A DNA stretch of 64,000 nucleotides from Trichomonas vaginalis G3. Lineage: Eukaryota > Parabasalia > Trichomonadida > Trichomonadidae. Shown here one piece after another: positions 10,783 through 19,771 of the stretch. Position 1 is the first letter of the stretch, and every line of letters begins with the position of its first letter. Where the stretch lies: assembly GCF_026262505.1 (NCBI RefSeq), contig NC_067205.1, positions 27,420,556 to 27,484,555 of the forward strand, written 5' to 3'. The notes under the pieces are model-generated. The model was not told where the DNA came from. It searched no databases and saw only the letters and a program-made list of their open reading frames with translations. The position numbers and the translations under genes were made by a program.

Positions 10783-10848
10783 TTCTGATTTAATATTAAT
10801 TAAAAAATATATTTCATCACTTATATTCTAATTTTTATTTAATGATAA

Positions 10849-11229
10849 ATGAAACCAATTTTAAAAATAAATGAAACAAAGGAGGAAGAAATAAATGAAA
10901 GTGAAAATGTTCAACAAAAAATAAACGTTGTTAAACCAATTACTGAAATAAAAATTTTTTCATCTGTTGAAGAATTTAATAACTATTATGCTAACAATAA
11001 AAAATTATTTGAAGAATTGACAACATGTAAATTGAATAAAATGTTTAAAGTTGATGGATTCAAAATTTCAAAAATAAAAGGAGTGGTTAGTTTGAAATCT
11101 ATTCCTCAATCAAGAATCACCTCATTAATGAAAATAGATGATTTAACAAAAAGAATAGAAGAGATTGAAGAAAGAATGAATCAAATAATTGATTTCATAA
11201 ATCATGACTCGTTGAGCCCGGGTCCTTAA
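10849..11229 (+). CDS. Coiled-coil protein of element A (126 aa)
   Basis: Plus-strand gene with ATG at 10,849, preceded by a T-rich box ending ATAAATG, the same start context as the minus-strand genes. It has an acidic N terminus and a C-terminal heptad-like segment (DDLTKRIEEIEERMNQII) that should form a coiled coil. It ends four bases inside the 3' end of the converging gene 11,226-11,705. Function unknown. Confidence 0.5.
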   Translation: MKPILKINETKEEEINESENVQQKINVVKPITEIKIFSSVEEFNNYYANNKKLFEELTTCKLNKMFKVDGFKISKIKGVVSLKSIPQSRITSLMKIDDLTKRIEEIEERMNQIIDFINHDSLSPGP

Positions 11230-11705
11230 AGCCCATCACTGAGTTCAAGGTTATATTCATCAAATATTTCATTATTAAATGTAACTTCTGCTAGTTTATT
11301 TATTTTTTCAATACGATCATTTGAAAGTCTATCGTTTAATTTTTTCTGAAGTTTTTCATTTTCTAGTTCTGAAACTTTATTTGGATGATATTTAAACCCG
11401 TTAAATTCTTTTTCCTCAGTTTTGATCATTAATTTACAAAGAACTTTTGTGGTTGGAATTCGTTTAAACCATTTATCATTAATATTTGTTATAAATTCAA
11501 TATTCGGAATTAATTCCCAAATTTTTGCATTTTCAATTAATTTATTATCAAATGCAAAAGCAATAGGTTTAATATTAAACTTACCTTTATAATATAAACT
11601 TTCTACATAATCATCGAAATAAACATCTACTTGTTTAACATTTTCAAGAATTGGTGAAAGAGCATCCATTAATTGATTGACGGTTACGAATCTTGATCCA
11701 CTCAT
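11226..11705 (-). CDS. Unrecognised element A protein (159 aa)
   Basis: A whole-looking frame from ATG 11,705. The box ATAAATG with a long A/T run lies directly upstream. The first 100 residues alternate hydrophobic and charged positions like a compact alpha/beta fold. The last 50 residues are helical and lysine-rich. It converges with the coiled-coil gene with a four-base overlap. No family recognised. Confidence 0.45.
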   Translation of the reverse strand: MSGSRFVTVNQLMDALSPILENVKQVDVYFDDYVESLYYKGKFNIKPIAFAFDNKLIENAKIWELIPNIEFITNINDKWFKRIPTTKVLCKLMIKTEEKEFNGFKYHPNKVSELENEKLQKKLNDRLSNDRIEKINKLAEVTFNNEIFDEYNLELSDGL

Positions 11706-11770
11706 TTATCATTAAATAAAAAAATAAATTATTCAAAAAATGTAAGACATGAATTTTTAAAATTTATTTT

Positions 11771-12361
11771 TCATTCATGAAAATAATTATTTCTAATTTC
11801 TTTTACTCTCTCGTACATACTAGATTTAAAGAATTTAGAACTTTTACCATAATCTCCTAAATGTTTTCTTATCCCTAACGTGTGCCAGTTATTATATGAA
11901 ACTGAATAAACTTTATCTTTATCTTTACACCTTTCATCACTTCCAATATATTTATATTTCAATTTTGATTTAGCATTTTCATATTCATTAACGTTTAATA
12001 ATTCACAGTCTTCCTTTTTAAATAAATGTTTTATGTATTCAGGATTTAATACTCTACGTTTATATGCTCCTAACTTAGTTCTAAAGGTTTTTCTACAAAA
12101 TTTAGGAATTCCATCCTCTTTAATGTCATCAATGATTTCCATTTCATTATTTTCAATTTCTTCTTCCCGTTTATGAGGTCTTTGATTATGACTCCATTGA
12201 TTCCATGAAATTAAATATTCTTTATCATTATATTTATACCTCATTAGCTTATTTTGGCTTTCATATTCATTTAATAATTCACAATCTTCATTTTTAAATT
12301 GAAGTTTAACCCATTCAGGATTTAAACAATGTTTAATTAATCGCGGAATATCTGACATCAT
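11771..12361 (-). CDS. Two-repeat putative DNA-binding protein of element A (196 aa)
   Basis: The protein is two copies of one ~60-residue module (residues about 13-65 and 90-165). Each copy has NPE(W/Y), a hydrophobic helix, F..EDCELLN, then a KYKY-type strand, then a closing ISWNQW or VSYNNW motif. The pattern resembles treble-clef-like modules that accompany endonucleases in giant viruses and phages (F..GYELL...Y...W..G), but the usual metal-binding cysteine pairs are absent. A nucleic-acid-binding role is an inference of low certainty. It is the last gene before the presumed right limit of element A. Confidence 0.45.
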   Translation of the reverse strand: MMSDIPRLIKHCLNPEWVKLQFKNEDCELLNEYESQNKLMRYKYNDKEYLISWNQWSHNQRPHKREEEIENNEMEIIDDIKEDGIPKFCRKTFRTKLGAYKRRVLNPEYIKHLFKKEDCELLNVNEYENAKSKLKYKYIGSDERCKDKDKVYSVSYNNWHTLGIRKHLGDYGKSSKFFKSSMYERVKEIRNNYFHE

Positions 12362-12480
12362 CTATATATAGCTTCTTTTATAAAAGATAAAAAAATAAAT
12401 TATTTTAAAATTAATGTTAATTTTTTAATGATTTATAAATAAATATATTTTAATGCATCGTCTATATATAGATGTAACAA

Positions 12481-12939
12481 AAAAAGTCACTAAACCCTTC
12501 CACATATACTACTTATTATGATATTATTTCGAAATCTAGTATTGAAATTTATGTAAGCTTCTACATCATATTTACGAATCACGGACTAATTGTTTCATAA
12601 AATTCTAATATTATCTATTACCTAAATTGTGTGTAACCATAAATCCTGGTAAAAATTAGCTGATCTGCATGTTATAACTGTCACCTAAAGATATCCTTTA
12701 TCTTTCTTTAAAGTTGGTGACCTTCAAAGTTATTTTATTTTTTAAAAAATGTTTGTTCATGTCTTTGCCCCAAACGCAATGAACCAAGAACTAAATACAG
12801 GTTTATGAAGATTTGTATATTGCGTTGTATAAGTTAGAAACGCAAAATGAAGAAGAACAATTGTGAATAAATGAATGATTAAATGAAGATTTCGCTTTCA
12901 TCGTATTATTTCTATATAAGTGGAACCTTTACTAAATTT
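12481..12939. other. Intergenic stretch, nothing recognised
   Basis: AT-rich sequence with no open frame of note, no clear repeat and no RNA gene that I can recognise. The exact right end of element A could fall here. Confidence 0.5.
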
Positions 12940-13786
12940 TCATGTTATTGTTAATTTTATTACAAATTTATAAATATTGCATATTTTTGCAACTTGGAAA
13001 GCAGTTTCACCTTTTTTATTCTCTATTTTGGTATTAATACCTCTAAATCCTAAGAAAAATTCAACAGATTCTCAATTATCGTATTGACAAGCAATATTAT
13101 GGGGAGTATTTCCATAACTATTTAATGTATTAACCAATTTCATCTAGTGTTAACTTGACAACATCCATTAAATAATTATGACAAGCTATATAAAGTGGTG
13201 TCTCTAGATAATCATTTCTCATATTAGGGTCAACACACATGAAATAAGATCTTGAACAAGAGATAAATTAATATGCTGCCTGACGAATTATTGGCCAACA
13301 AAAACAAATTTGATTGAATAATGATGTCTTTCTTGTTTGCATTTGTCATATGCAAAATAATATTCTTCAGTAGTATTTTCAGCCCAATGTTCTATAATTG
13401 AATTAATATTTTCATCTCTAGTTAATATTATATCAAATTGATTAATTTCTAATATGTATTTGATATTAACATTAATGTTTCAAATAATTGAAAGAAAAAT
13501 TCATTTTGGTTTTGGTTGCATTCATTTGTTTCAGGATTTCTATTTGTTTTATATTCTTTATCATAAGAGTTGATAAATGAAGAATAAAAGTTGATGAAAC
13601 GAGAAATTCCCTCGTCAGTGCAGAATAAGAATCTGATAAATCAATCAGTTTGTCGAATTTAAATGTTTCTGTCTTCAGTGAAGAATCTAAGCGGGACGAA
13701 ATCAGTTTGTCGAATTTAAATGTTTCTGTCTTCAGTGAAGAATCTAAGCGGGACGAAATCAGCAGAATAAGAATCTGATAAATCAA
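12940..13786 (-). pseudogene. Decayed ankyrin-repeat gene
   Basis: Read on the minus strand in shifting frames, the region gives ankyrin-type fragments, for example DPNMRNDYLETPLYIACHN near 13,180-13,240 and KIENKKGETAFQVAKI near 12,980-13,030, with weaker traces between. The 5' part (13,472-13,786) is open but contains a 57-bp tandem duplication (13,644-13,700 and 13,701-13,757). The same kind of gene is intact at 25,804-27,258. Multiple stops and frame changes make this a host pseudogene. Confidence 0.7.
13621..13786. repeat. 57-bp tandem duplication with flanking direct repeat
   Basis: Two identical 57-bp copies starting ATCAGTTTGTCGAATTTAAA lie at 13,644 and 13,701. The 24-bp segment CAGAATAAGAATCTGATAAA plus TCAA lies before them at 13,621 and again after them at 13,763. 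This indicates one or two slippage or unequal-exchange events in the ankyrin relic. Confidence 0.9.
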
Positions 13787-14228
13787 ATTGGGAACATTTT
13801 GATGATCAGCTTGATTGATTTATCACCATATATATTGAAAATCAGATTCTCAAATTTAAGAAAAAGATATAAATTTATAGAAAAATTATAGAAAATCAGG
13901 TCAAACATTAATTTTTATTGACTTGTATAGTCTTTTTTCTTTGTTTTTTGAAATCGAACATCCATGAAAACAAAAATACCATTAAAAAATTAATTTTTTT
14001 TTCTTATCAAAATTGTGACTTCAGAGAAAAATAATGAAATTCTGAGATAGAATTAATGTAAGATTGAACTTGATTCTTGCCGTACATATCTTTGTGTTAC
14101 TTTCTGTAGCAATTATATCATTTAATTAGATCATTGAAAAAAATTATTTCAAAAAAACTCATTTATCATTATCACAGGATTAATTCATTATTAACAACTA
14201 AAATAGTTAAACAAAAATATATTATTTT
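13787..14228. other. Intergenic stretch, nothing recognised
   Basis: AT-rich spacer between the ankyrin relic and the 3' end of the Rap/Ran-GAP-like gene. No coding, repeat or RNA signal is seen. Confidence 0.5.
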
Positions 14229-17084
14229 TTATTCACTTGACCGCAATTTAGCAAATATGGATAAACCATAAGAACTATTAAGCTTATTAAACATAGAGTA
14301 AATCCTATCAGATCTATCCATCATAAGAGACATAAAAGCAGGTTTCTTCGCTTCATTCTTAAATTGTTGAATAATTGTTAGCAAAGCAACAAATTTACCT
14401 AAGCATGACTTCTTAATGAACCATGGAAGGTATTTCTCCTTCTTAGTTGGTATAAATGGAGTGAAATAATCATATTTCTTATTAACTAGTTCTAATTCGT
14501 AAAAATCTCCTCTTGGCTTCACCATGATCAGGAACATAAACTTTTCTGCATATGAATTAACGATTACGCTGTCATCTTCATTCAATAATATGACTGTACA
14601 GCTATCTCCGACATTCTTTTTAGGGGAAACTGCACCAAATGGAGCAAGATAATCGATTTCGACCAAAGGAGTTGTAAACTTTGGATTTTCTAAATTATCA
14701 TTATTAGATAAATCCTTTAACAGCTCCAAAATCATCTTGTTAGAACGGCAATGGTATCCAACATCTGATTTGTTATCATCTTGGTTGACTTGAAGCACTC
14801 CACAGTTAATTTCGCATTGGAATTTGCTCTGAAACAGATCTTTGAGCGAAGGATCATCTGCATTTAGTCTCTTTACGAATTCAGATGATCCATAGTTCAA
14901 GAATCCAATGTCTACCAAGAAACTGTAAACATCTGATGCGTTAATTGGATCTGGAGGAGGCTTGTAAGGTATAAATTCGGAATTGTCCTGGAACATGGAA
15001 TTCAAATTAAGTATTTTTTGTGTAAAAGGATCATTCATGTCAAGGTCGTCACTTTTTGTCGAAATTTCGTCACTTTTTACTTCCTCAGTGTCAGAGGGAA
15101 GTTCCATAGTTTGTGGTGATTCAATTTCGGATTCTCCTTGATCGTAAATCATAAAAGTTGTTGCTCCAAGTGGATGCCTTATGACAAGCTTATTGCGGCC
15201 TACTATAGAGACAATGTATTTAGACGTTGCGTAGTGTTCAACTTCCTCATTTGGTGGTGTTTCGAAGTCAGGAGTGTAATCATTGCCACAGAGGATAGCT
15301 GTTCTAAGAATATTAAGGAAATCAATGATTTCCAGTCTCTTTACATCGTTTTGTCCAGAAGATTTACTAATTTCGATATTAGTTTCAATGATTTTCAGCA
15401 ATTCGCATGCATCTTCGCTATTCTCTGCGAAGTAGTTCGTCGATGTTGCTATGTAAAGTAAAGCAGCGATAATAATTACGTTCAAAGTCTGTTTTTGTGG
15501 ATCAACAAACAAATTCCACAGAGATTTGTCTAAAGTAAAATTATGCTTATACTTGTCTTCAGACATTAAATGTGTTATCAATGCTAAATAAAATTCAGCT
15601 AATGGTTTGTCTGCAGGACTACAATTTTTCATCAAAAATTCAATAGTTGTAAAGTGCGATAAACCTTTCGGATCGAATAAGCTGACAAAGCATCTTGCGA
15701 TTGACGTATCGATATTGTTGTTTGATATATTAAATGAATCAATGTATTTCGTAACTAATGCATAGTCTTCTTCTGTCAAAGAGTCTAATTGAATGAGCAT
15801 ATTGTAAATAACTAATAACCATTGAATATCTAGTTGTTCAAGATTGGGTATTGAACCTAACTGAACGAATTCATGACTTATACTTATAGTAAAGTCAATA
15901 TGAGACAGTAAAAAGCTTCCAATAACATTTAATGATTTTAAGACCACAATTGGCTCGTTTTTGATAGCGTTTCGGATAATATTCTTTGCATGCTCCTCTA
16001 AATCGTTCGTTTTTTCTGCTTCTCCGTAATATAATAAATCGAAAATATCATTATTCAAAACTTGGCCTTGTTTTTGGAAGATATCTAGTGGGTACAATTG
16101 GTAGAAAAGCTCCTTAATGAAGTTTGTCTGCCATTTGTCCACAGAAACGTTATTTGTCAGCCCATGATAAGTTTTTTCGTTTCTAACTACATAAGAAAAC
16201 GCTTTTCGTTTTATTGAATCATCTTCACAGTCATCAATCAGTGATTTGAAGAACATTAATTCTGGAGTTAATCCAGATTTTGATTCTAAGTAATTCTTGT
16301 AGCAATTATCGAAGAATTGTAATAAGTAACATTTGATTTCTTTGAATTCTTGTATTTTTTGTTTATATGGACGGATTTCTTCTTCTTTCCATAGATTTCT
16401 CAAAGATAAGAGGTTAAATGCTGTTTGAAGTAATAGTTTAACAGCATCTGTCTCGTTTTGTTCCTTAAATTTCCTTGCTCCGCCAATACAAAATTGAATA
16501 TAAACAGTAGCAAGTTCTTTGTCTTTCAAATTATCATCATAAGGTATGTAACTACTAATAACGCATATTAATCGCTCTATATTGCCTACAAGTAGCTTTG
16601 CATGATCAAAAGCAGTTGATAATTGAATTAAAAATATTTTCATAAAGAAATCTGATTCCTTTTCAGTTTTGTCAAGGCGTCCGATAATATCAATGTACAT
16701 ATTGATTGCATTTGTAAAAAATTCTTCGTTTTGATTTGATTTCGTGAAGCAATATGCTAAAATTTGATTGACCCATACTACAATTTGCATAAAATTTGTA
16801 TTTGACAATTCCTCATCGATTTTATTGCCTTGAAAATTTAGAAATGTTAATCGAATTATATCATTTAAGTGAGAATCATCATAGTATTGCAAGACATTTT
16901 GAAGGTAATCCGAATCAGGAACAATTGAAGGCTCGTAAAAATCTATATCATATAAAACGCAATCATTTGACATTCTGAAAAGAATTTTTTTTGACAAAAT
17001 AATTAAGATCTGATCTGAAGAATTAAAGGTATGGTTAAGCAAACGCATGTACAGCTCAAGGATGACAAGAGATTCAGTTTCCAT
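14229..17084 (-). CDS. Rap/Ran-GAP (tuberin/RalGAP-like) domain protein
   Basis: 951 aa from ATG 17,084. The first ~600 residues are alpha-helical without signal peptide or membrane span, like the HEAT-type arm of tuberin/RalGAP proteins. An acidic linker (about 620-680) follows. The last ~270 residues resemble a RapGAP domain: DVYSFLVDIGFLNYG (the start of the fold), EIDYLAPFGAV, then GDSCTVILLNEDDS near residue 840, and a terminal segment like the RapGAP C terminus. These proteins switch off small GTPases of the Rap/Ral/Rheb type. The family's 'asparagine thumb' normally sits in an IGND-like motif. Here the matching place reads VGDS, so GAP activity may be lost. Alternatives are a helical scaffold with only remote GAP similarity. 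Confidence 0.5.
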   Translation of the reverse strand: METESLVILELYMRLLNHTFNSSDQILIILSKKILFRMSNDCVLYDIDFYEPSIVPDSDYLQNVLQYYDDSHLNDIIRLTFLNFQGNKIDEELSNTNFMQIVVWVNQILAYCFTKSNQNEEFFTNAINMYIDIIGRLDKTEKESDFFMKIFLIQLSTAFDHAKLLVGNIERLICVISSYIPYDDNLKDKELATVYIQFCIGGARKFKEQNETDAVKLLLQTAFNLLSLRNLWKEEEIRPYKQKIQEFKEIKCYLLQFFDNCYKNYLESKSGLTPELMFFKSLIDDCEDDSIKRKAFSYVVRNEKTYHGLTNNVSVDKWQTNFIKELFYQLYPLDIFQKQGQVLNNDIFDLLYYGEAEKTNDLEEHAKNIIRNAIKNEPIVVLKSLNVIGSFLLSHIDFTISISHEFVQLGSIPNLEQLDIQWLLVIYNMLIQLDSLTEEDYALVTKYIDSFNISNNNIDTSIARCFVSLFDPKGLSHFTTIEFLMKNCSPADKPLAEFYLALITHLMSEDKYKHNFTLDKSLWNLFVDPQKQTLNVIIIAALLYIATSTNYFAENSEDACELLKIIETNIEISKSSGQNDVKRLEIIDFLNILRTAILCGNDYTPDFETPPNEEVEHYATSKYIVSIVGRNKLVIRHPLGATTFMIYDQGESEIESPQTMELPSDTEEVKSDEISTKSDDLDMNDPFTQKILNLNSMFQDNSEFIPYKPPPDPINASDVYSFLVDIGFLNYGSSEFVKRLNADDPSLKDLFQSKFQCEINCGVLQVNQDDNKSDVGYHCRSNKMILELLKDLSNNDNLENPKFTTPLVEIDYLAPFGAVSPKKNVGDSCTVILLNEDDSVIVNSYAEKFMFLIMVKPRGDFYELELVNKKYDYFTPFIPTKKEKYLPWFIKKSCLGKFVALLTIIQQFKNEAKKPAFMSLMMDRSDRIYSMFNKLNSSYGLSIFAKLRSSE

Positions 17085-17240
17085 TATTCAATAAAATCAG
17101 AAATTCATCTAATAACTTCTTGATTTAATTTAGATCATTACAGTTCTTTCATTTAGTATAGTTGTTAAAAATCAGTGATCAAATATATGAATTTTCAAGA
17201 CAATGTTTTATATTTTAAACAAAAAAATTAAAAATTTATA

Positions 17241-18260
17241 TTAGGCGATAATACGCTTACGCTTGGCCCAGAAGTAGCTATGAATTGGACCATACTGAAC
17301 ATCGTTAATTGTAATCGTTTTTTCGCCCCAAATAATCGTTGGCCAATCGAGGCCATCAACGATAAGCATCTTTTTATCTTCCTTAAGAGGCGATCCTTCT
17401 GATCTGATTTGACCTAATGAAGGAGCATTATCTAATAATTGAGATAATTTAAACACTTTTCCACCTTGTGTCGCGGTAAGTTCGTATCTAGAGTCAATAG
17501 TATCGAAATAAAGAGATGCCTTCTTAAATCTTTGAGTTAACCAGTTCTCATAAGGTAAATCGTAATCTTCGAAGTTTCTTATATCGTAATTGCTCATAAC
17601 TTCTCCTGAAAAGCCAAACTTGAGCCAATTTAATTCCATTTCATCGTATTGTGGTTTTGCATAAAAAGCAACGCAATCCATTGATGTTTGATCTAAGCAC
17701 TGTGGTTCCACTAATGCTGGTTCAGCATAAATGATAGCAATACCATGAGAACCTTTTCCTGACTTTGATTTAATATCATAATTCTTTGCAGAGTCGAATT
17801 TTTGCATTTCTTGTGTAACTTTGAATATCAATGTGACTCCTACAAACATTTCATCAGGTTTTTGTTGTAATGGGTATCTTTCTGTTTGAGTTACATTCCA
17901 ATCTGCATCAAAAACAATTATTAAGCGATTTCCGGAAAATTCGATCTGTCCATTTTCAAGTTGGTTGGCGATAATAATGCCTTGATGAAAAATAGCTGCA
18001 ATAAGGGAAGATGTGCACTGATAAACATTATTTCCGACGAGCTGATGCAATTTAATAGCTTCGTATGATTCTATAATGATTTTTATTGGAATGAATATCT
18101 CAAATGCTTTATCAGCCATAAAAGGGAATAAAATTTCTGGAATTTGGTTGACAACTTTGAAAGGACCGTATACAGAATCGAGTTCGATGTTGATTGTGCT
18201 TTCTTGGCCGCCATATGTTCCTGGATTATCTAAAACGTTATTGCCATTATCGTCATCCAT
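17241..18260 (-). CDS. Rxt3-like protein (possible histone deacetylase complex subunit)
   Basis: 339 aa, soluble, ATG at 18,260. Residues about 35-105 read FKVVNQIPEILFPFMADKAF, then VGNNVYQCTSSLIAAIFHQG. This resembles the Rxt3 signature, in which a 'WGTDVYTDDSD..A...H.G' core marks subunits of Sin3/Rpd3L deacetylase complexes. A beta-rich middle and C terminus follow, ending in a basic AKRKRII tail that could act as a nuclear signal. The similarity is by eye and the tryptophan and TDD residues are not kept, so the call is tentative. It lies head to tail with the Rap/Ran-GAP-like gene with a 156-base gap. Confidence 0.4.
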   Translation of the reverse strand: MDDDNGNNVLDNPGTYGGQESTINIELDSVYGPFKVVNQIPEILFPFMADKAFEIFIPIKIIIESYEAIKLHQLVGNNVYQCTSSLIAAIFHQGIIIANQLENGQIEFSGNRLIIVFDADWNVTQTERYPLQQKPDEMFVGVTLIFKVTQEMQKFDSAKNYDIKSKSGKGSHGIAIIYAEPALVEPQCLDQTSMDCVAFYAKPQYDEMELNWLKFGFSGEVMSNYDIRNFEDYDLPYENWLTQRFKKASLYFDTIDSRYELTATQGGKVFKLSQLLDNAPSLGQIRSEGSPLKEDKKMLIVDGLDWPTIIWGEKTITINDVQYGPIHSYFWAKRKRIIA

Positions 18261-18269
18261 TTCTTTCTA

Positions 18270-18590
18270 AGTTAAGAAAAAAATTTTGAAAGAATTCGAA
18301 AATTAAATTCTTCTAATTTATTAATAAATTTAGAAGATATAGACATAAGAAGCTATAATCCCAAAATTTGGCAGTCAGTTGAAAGAAATTTTGTACAAAA
18401 TTTCCTCAATACTAATAATAATGAGCTTTTGATATTGATATTTACTCTCACACATGTTAAAAATCAGATTGATTTGTCTGATCTCCGATTTTCATCAAAA
18501 ATTTGAAAAAATTTACTTAAATTTAAGAACATTATATCAATTTCATACGTTTCTAGAAAAAAATAAAGTTGATTAGAATGAAATATCTCT
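18270..18590. other. Intergenic stretch, nothing recognised
   Basis: AT-rich spacer between the Rxt3-like gene start and the L9 3' end. Nothing beyond possible promoter and 3'-end sequence. Confidence 0.5.
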
Positions 18591-18615
18591 CTGTCACGAA
18601 GGAGAAATAAATTCT

Positions 18616-19209
18616 TTATTCTTCCTTGAGGTGCTCGATGTGCTGGACATAGATACCATCGAGGAACTTACGAAGATCCTTATCTTTGATCTTTGTGAGC
18701 TGGTGGATTTGGCCACAGACGAGTGAAACATCTTCGAGGTTAGCACCTTCGATGTTGATTTCATCCTTAGCAACGGATTCGTTGGACCAGATTCTGACAC
18801 CCTCTGGAGCTGTAACAATCTTGTGTTCCTTGTGACCCATGAAACCATTGAAGTCGAATGTACGGCCATCCTCAGAGCATGTGTGCTTGATTGGGAAGTG
18901 GGAGTAGACGAAGTGCATCTTATAGCGCCAGCCGAGTGTAACACCGGTGATCATGTTCTTGACGATGCCGAAGAGTGTGCCGATACGGGCAAGGAGCTTG
19001 CGGTTGCCGAACCAGCAGCGAGCAACGATCTGGTGATCCTTCTCGTCGTATTCGAAGTCGAGCTTGAGGTGGGAGAGATCCTTGACAAGCTTTGTTGTCT
19101 TCTTGTCCTTTGGATCTTGATGTTCGATTGTGACAACACCAGACTTAACTGTGCACTTGATGTTCTCTGGAATCTTGAAATGTTCCTGGTGAAGAACTGG
19201 ACGTGGCAT
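18616..19209 (-). CDS. RPL9: 60S ribosomal protein L9 (uL6)
   Basis: 197 aa, close to the usual ~190 aa of eukaryotic L9. Recognisable blocks are IPENIKCTVKSGVVTIEH at the N terminus, WFGNRK near residue 66, GVTLGWRYKMHFVYSHFPI near 88-107, and KDLRKFLDGIYV near the C terminus. The protein binds 23S-like rRNA near the stalk base of the large subunit. Codon use is richer in G/C-ending codons than in neighbouring genes, as expected for a highly expressed gene. The stop reads TAAA, the short sequence known to act as the 3'-end signal in Trichomonas. A CCTTT start-site motif lies eight bases upstream of the ATG. Confidence 0.95.
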   Translation of the reverse strand: MPRPVLHQEHFKIPENIKCTVKSGVVTIEHQDPKDKKTTKLVKDLSHLKLDFEYDEKDHQIVARCWFGNRKLLARIGTLFGIVKNMITGVTLGWRYKMHFVYSHFPIKHTCSEDGRTFDFNGFMGHKEHKIVTAPEGVRIWSNESVAKDEINIEGANLEDVSLVCGQIHQLTKIKDKDLRKFLDGIYVQHIEHLKEE

Positions 19210-19216
19210 TAAAGAA

Positions 19217-19221
19217 AAAGG
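19217..19221 (-). promoter_or_regulatory. M5-type (CCTTT) start-site motif of the L9 gene
   Basis: On the coding strand CCTTT lies eight bases upstream of the L9 ATG. In T. vaginalis the M5 motif CCTTT is known to overlap the transcription start of a class of genes that includes ribosomal protein genes. The very short leader fits. Confidence 0.6.
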
Positions 19222-19771
19222 CCGACCACGCCCCTTTCAACGACACTTTTTTGGGGTGTGCCCTTCGATTTGAAATCGAATTTTAATATAATATTTAAAT
19301 AATATTGTTACAATACAATACTTTCTCCACTAAAAGTTTATCTGATTACATAAAATAAGATATGGATCGAATGAAATTTATGATTTCCATGTAAGTGAAA
19401 GTGACCCTAATTCACTTTTGCTGAAACAATAGATATACAGTAGATATTATCTGCCAAAAAGCAAAATGTTAATGAAAAATTTTGTGAATCTTAAAATAAT
19501 CATAACAACTAAGGTAATTCAGGAACTCTCTTTCATTAATTTGAGAATTGTATATATTAAACAGTCTTGTGAATAACAATTCGGATTGGTTGATTCTTTT
19601 TTTCATAATATGTGCCAAGAAAGAGAATTCAGATACTAACTATTGCAAAAATATACAAACCTTGAATAATTTCCTATTATTGTAGAGAAGAAATAAATTT
19701 ATGAAAATTATTGTAAACTAAACTTTTTAAATCAGTTCAATGAAATGGATACTGACTATCTGTATGGCATC
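19222..19771. other. Intergenic stretch between L9 and tryptophanase genes
   Basis: The first ~40 bases upstream of L9 are unusually G/C-rich for this window. The rest is AT-rich spacer with no coding or repeat signal. Confidence 0.5.

Larger units (their letters stand above)
1..12480. mobile_element. Virus-like element A (Polinton-like group), left end outside window
   Basis: The sequence shows a compact, mostly minus-strand cluster of a primase-SF3 helicase, an A32-type packaging ATPase, a capsid-like region, a tail-fibre-like protein, an amphipathic minor-capsid-like peptide and small unknown proteins. This combination is known from Polinton-like viruses and relatives. No family B polymerase or integrase is visible, but the left end is cut by the window. 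The right limit is inferred from the last compact gene (ends 12,361) and the ankyrin relic starting near 12,940, so 12,480 is approximate. It is a fossil copy: replication and packaging genes look whole, while the capsid-like region and a block of small genes are broken, with roughly four to six breaks overall. Well-preserved frames suggest a fairly recent arrival. Lineage placement is inference. Confidence 0.75.
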
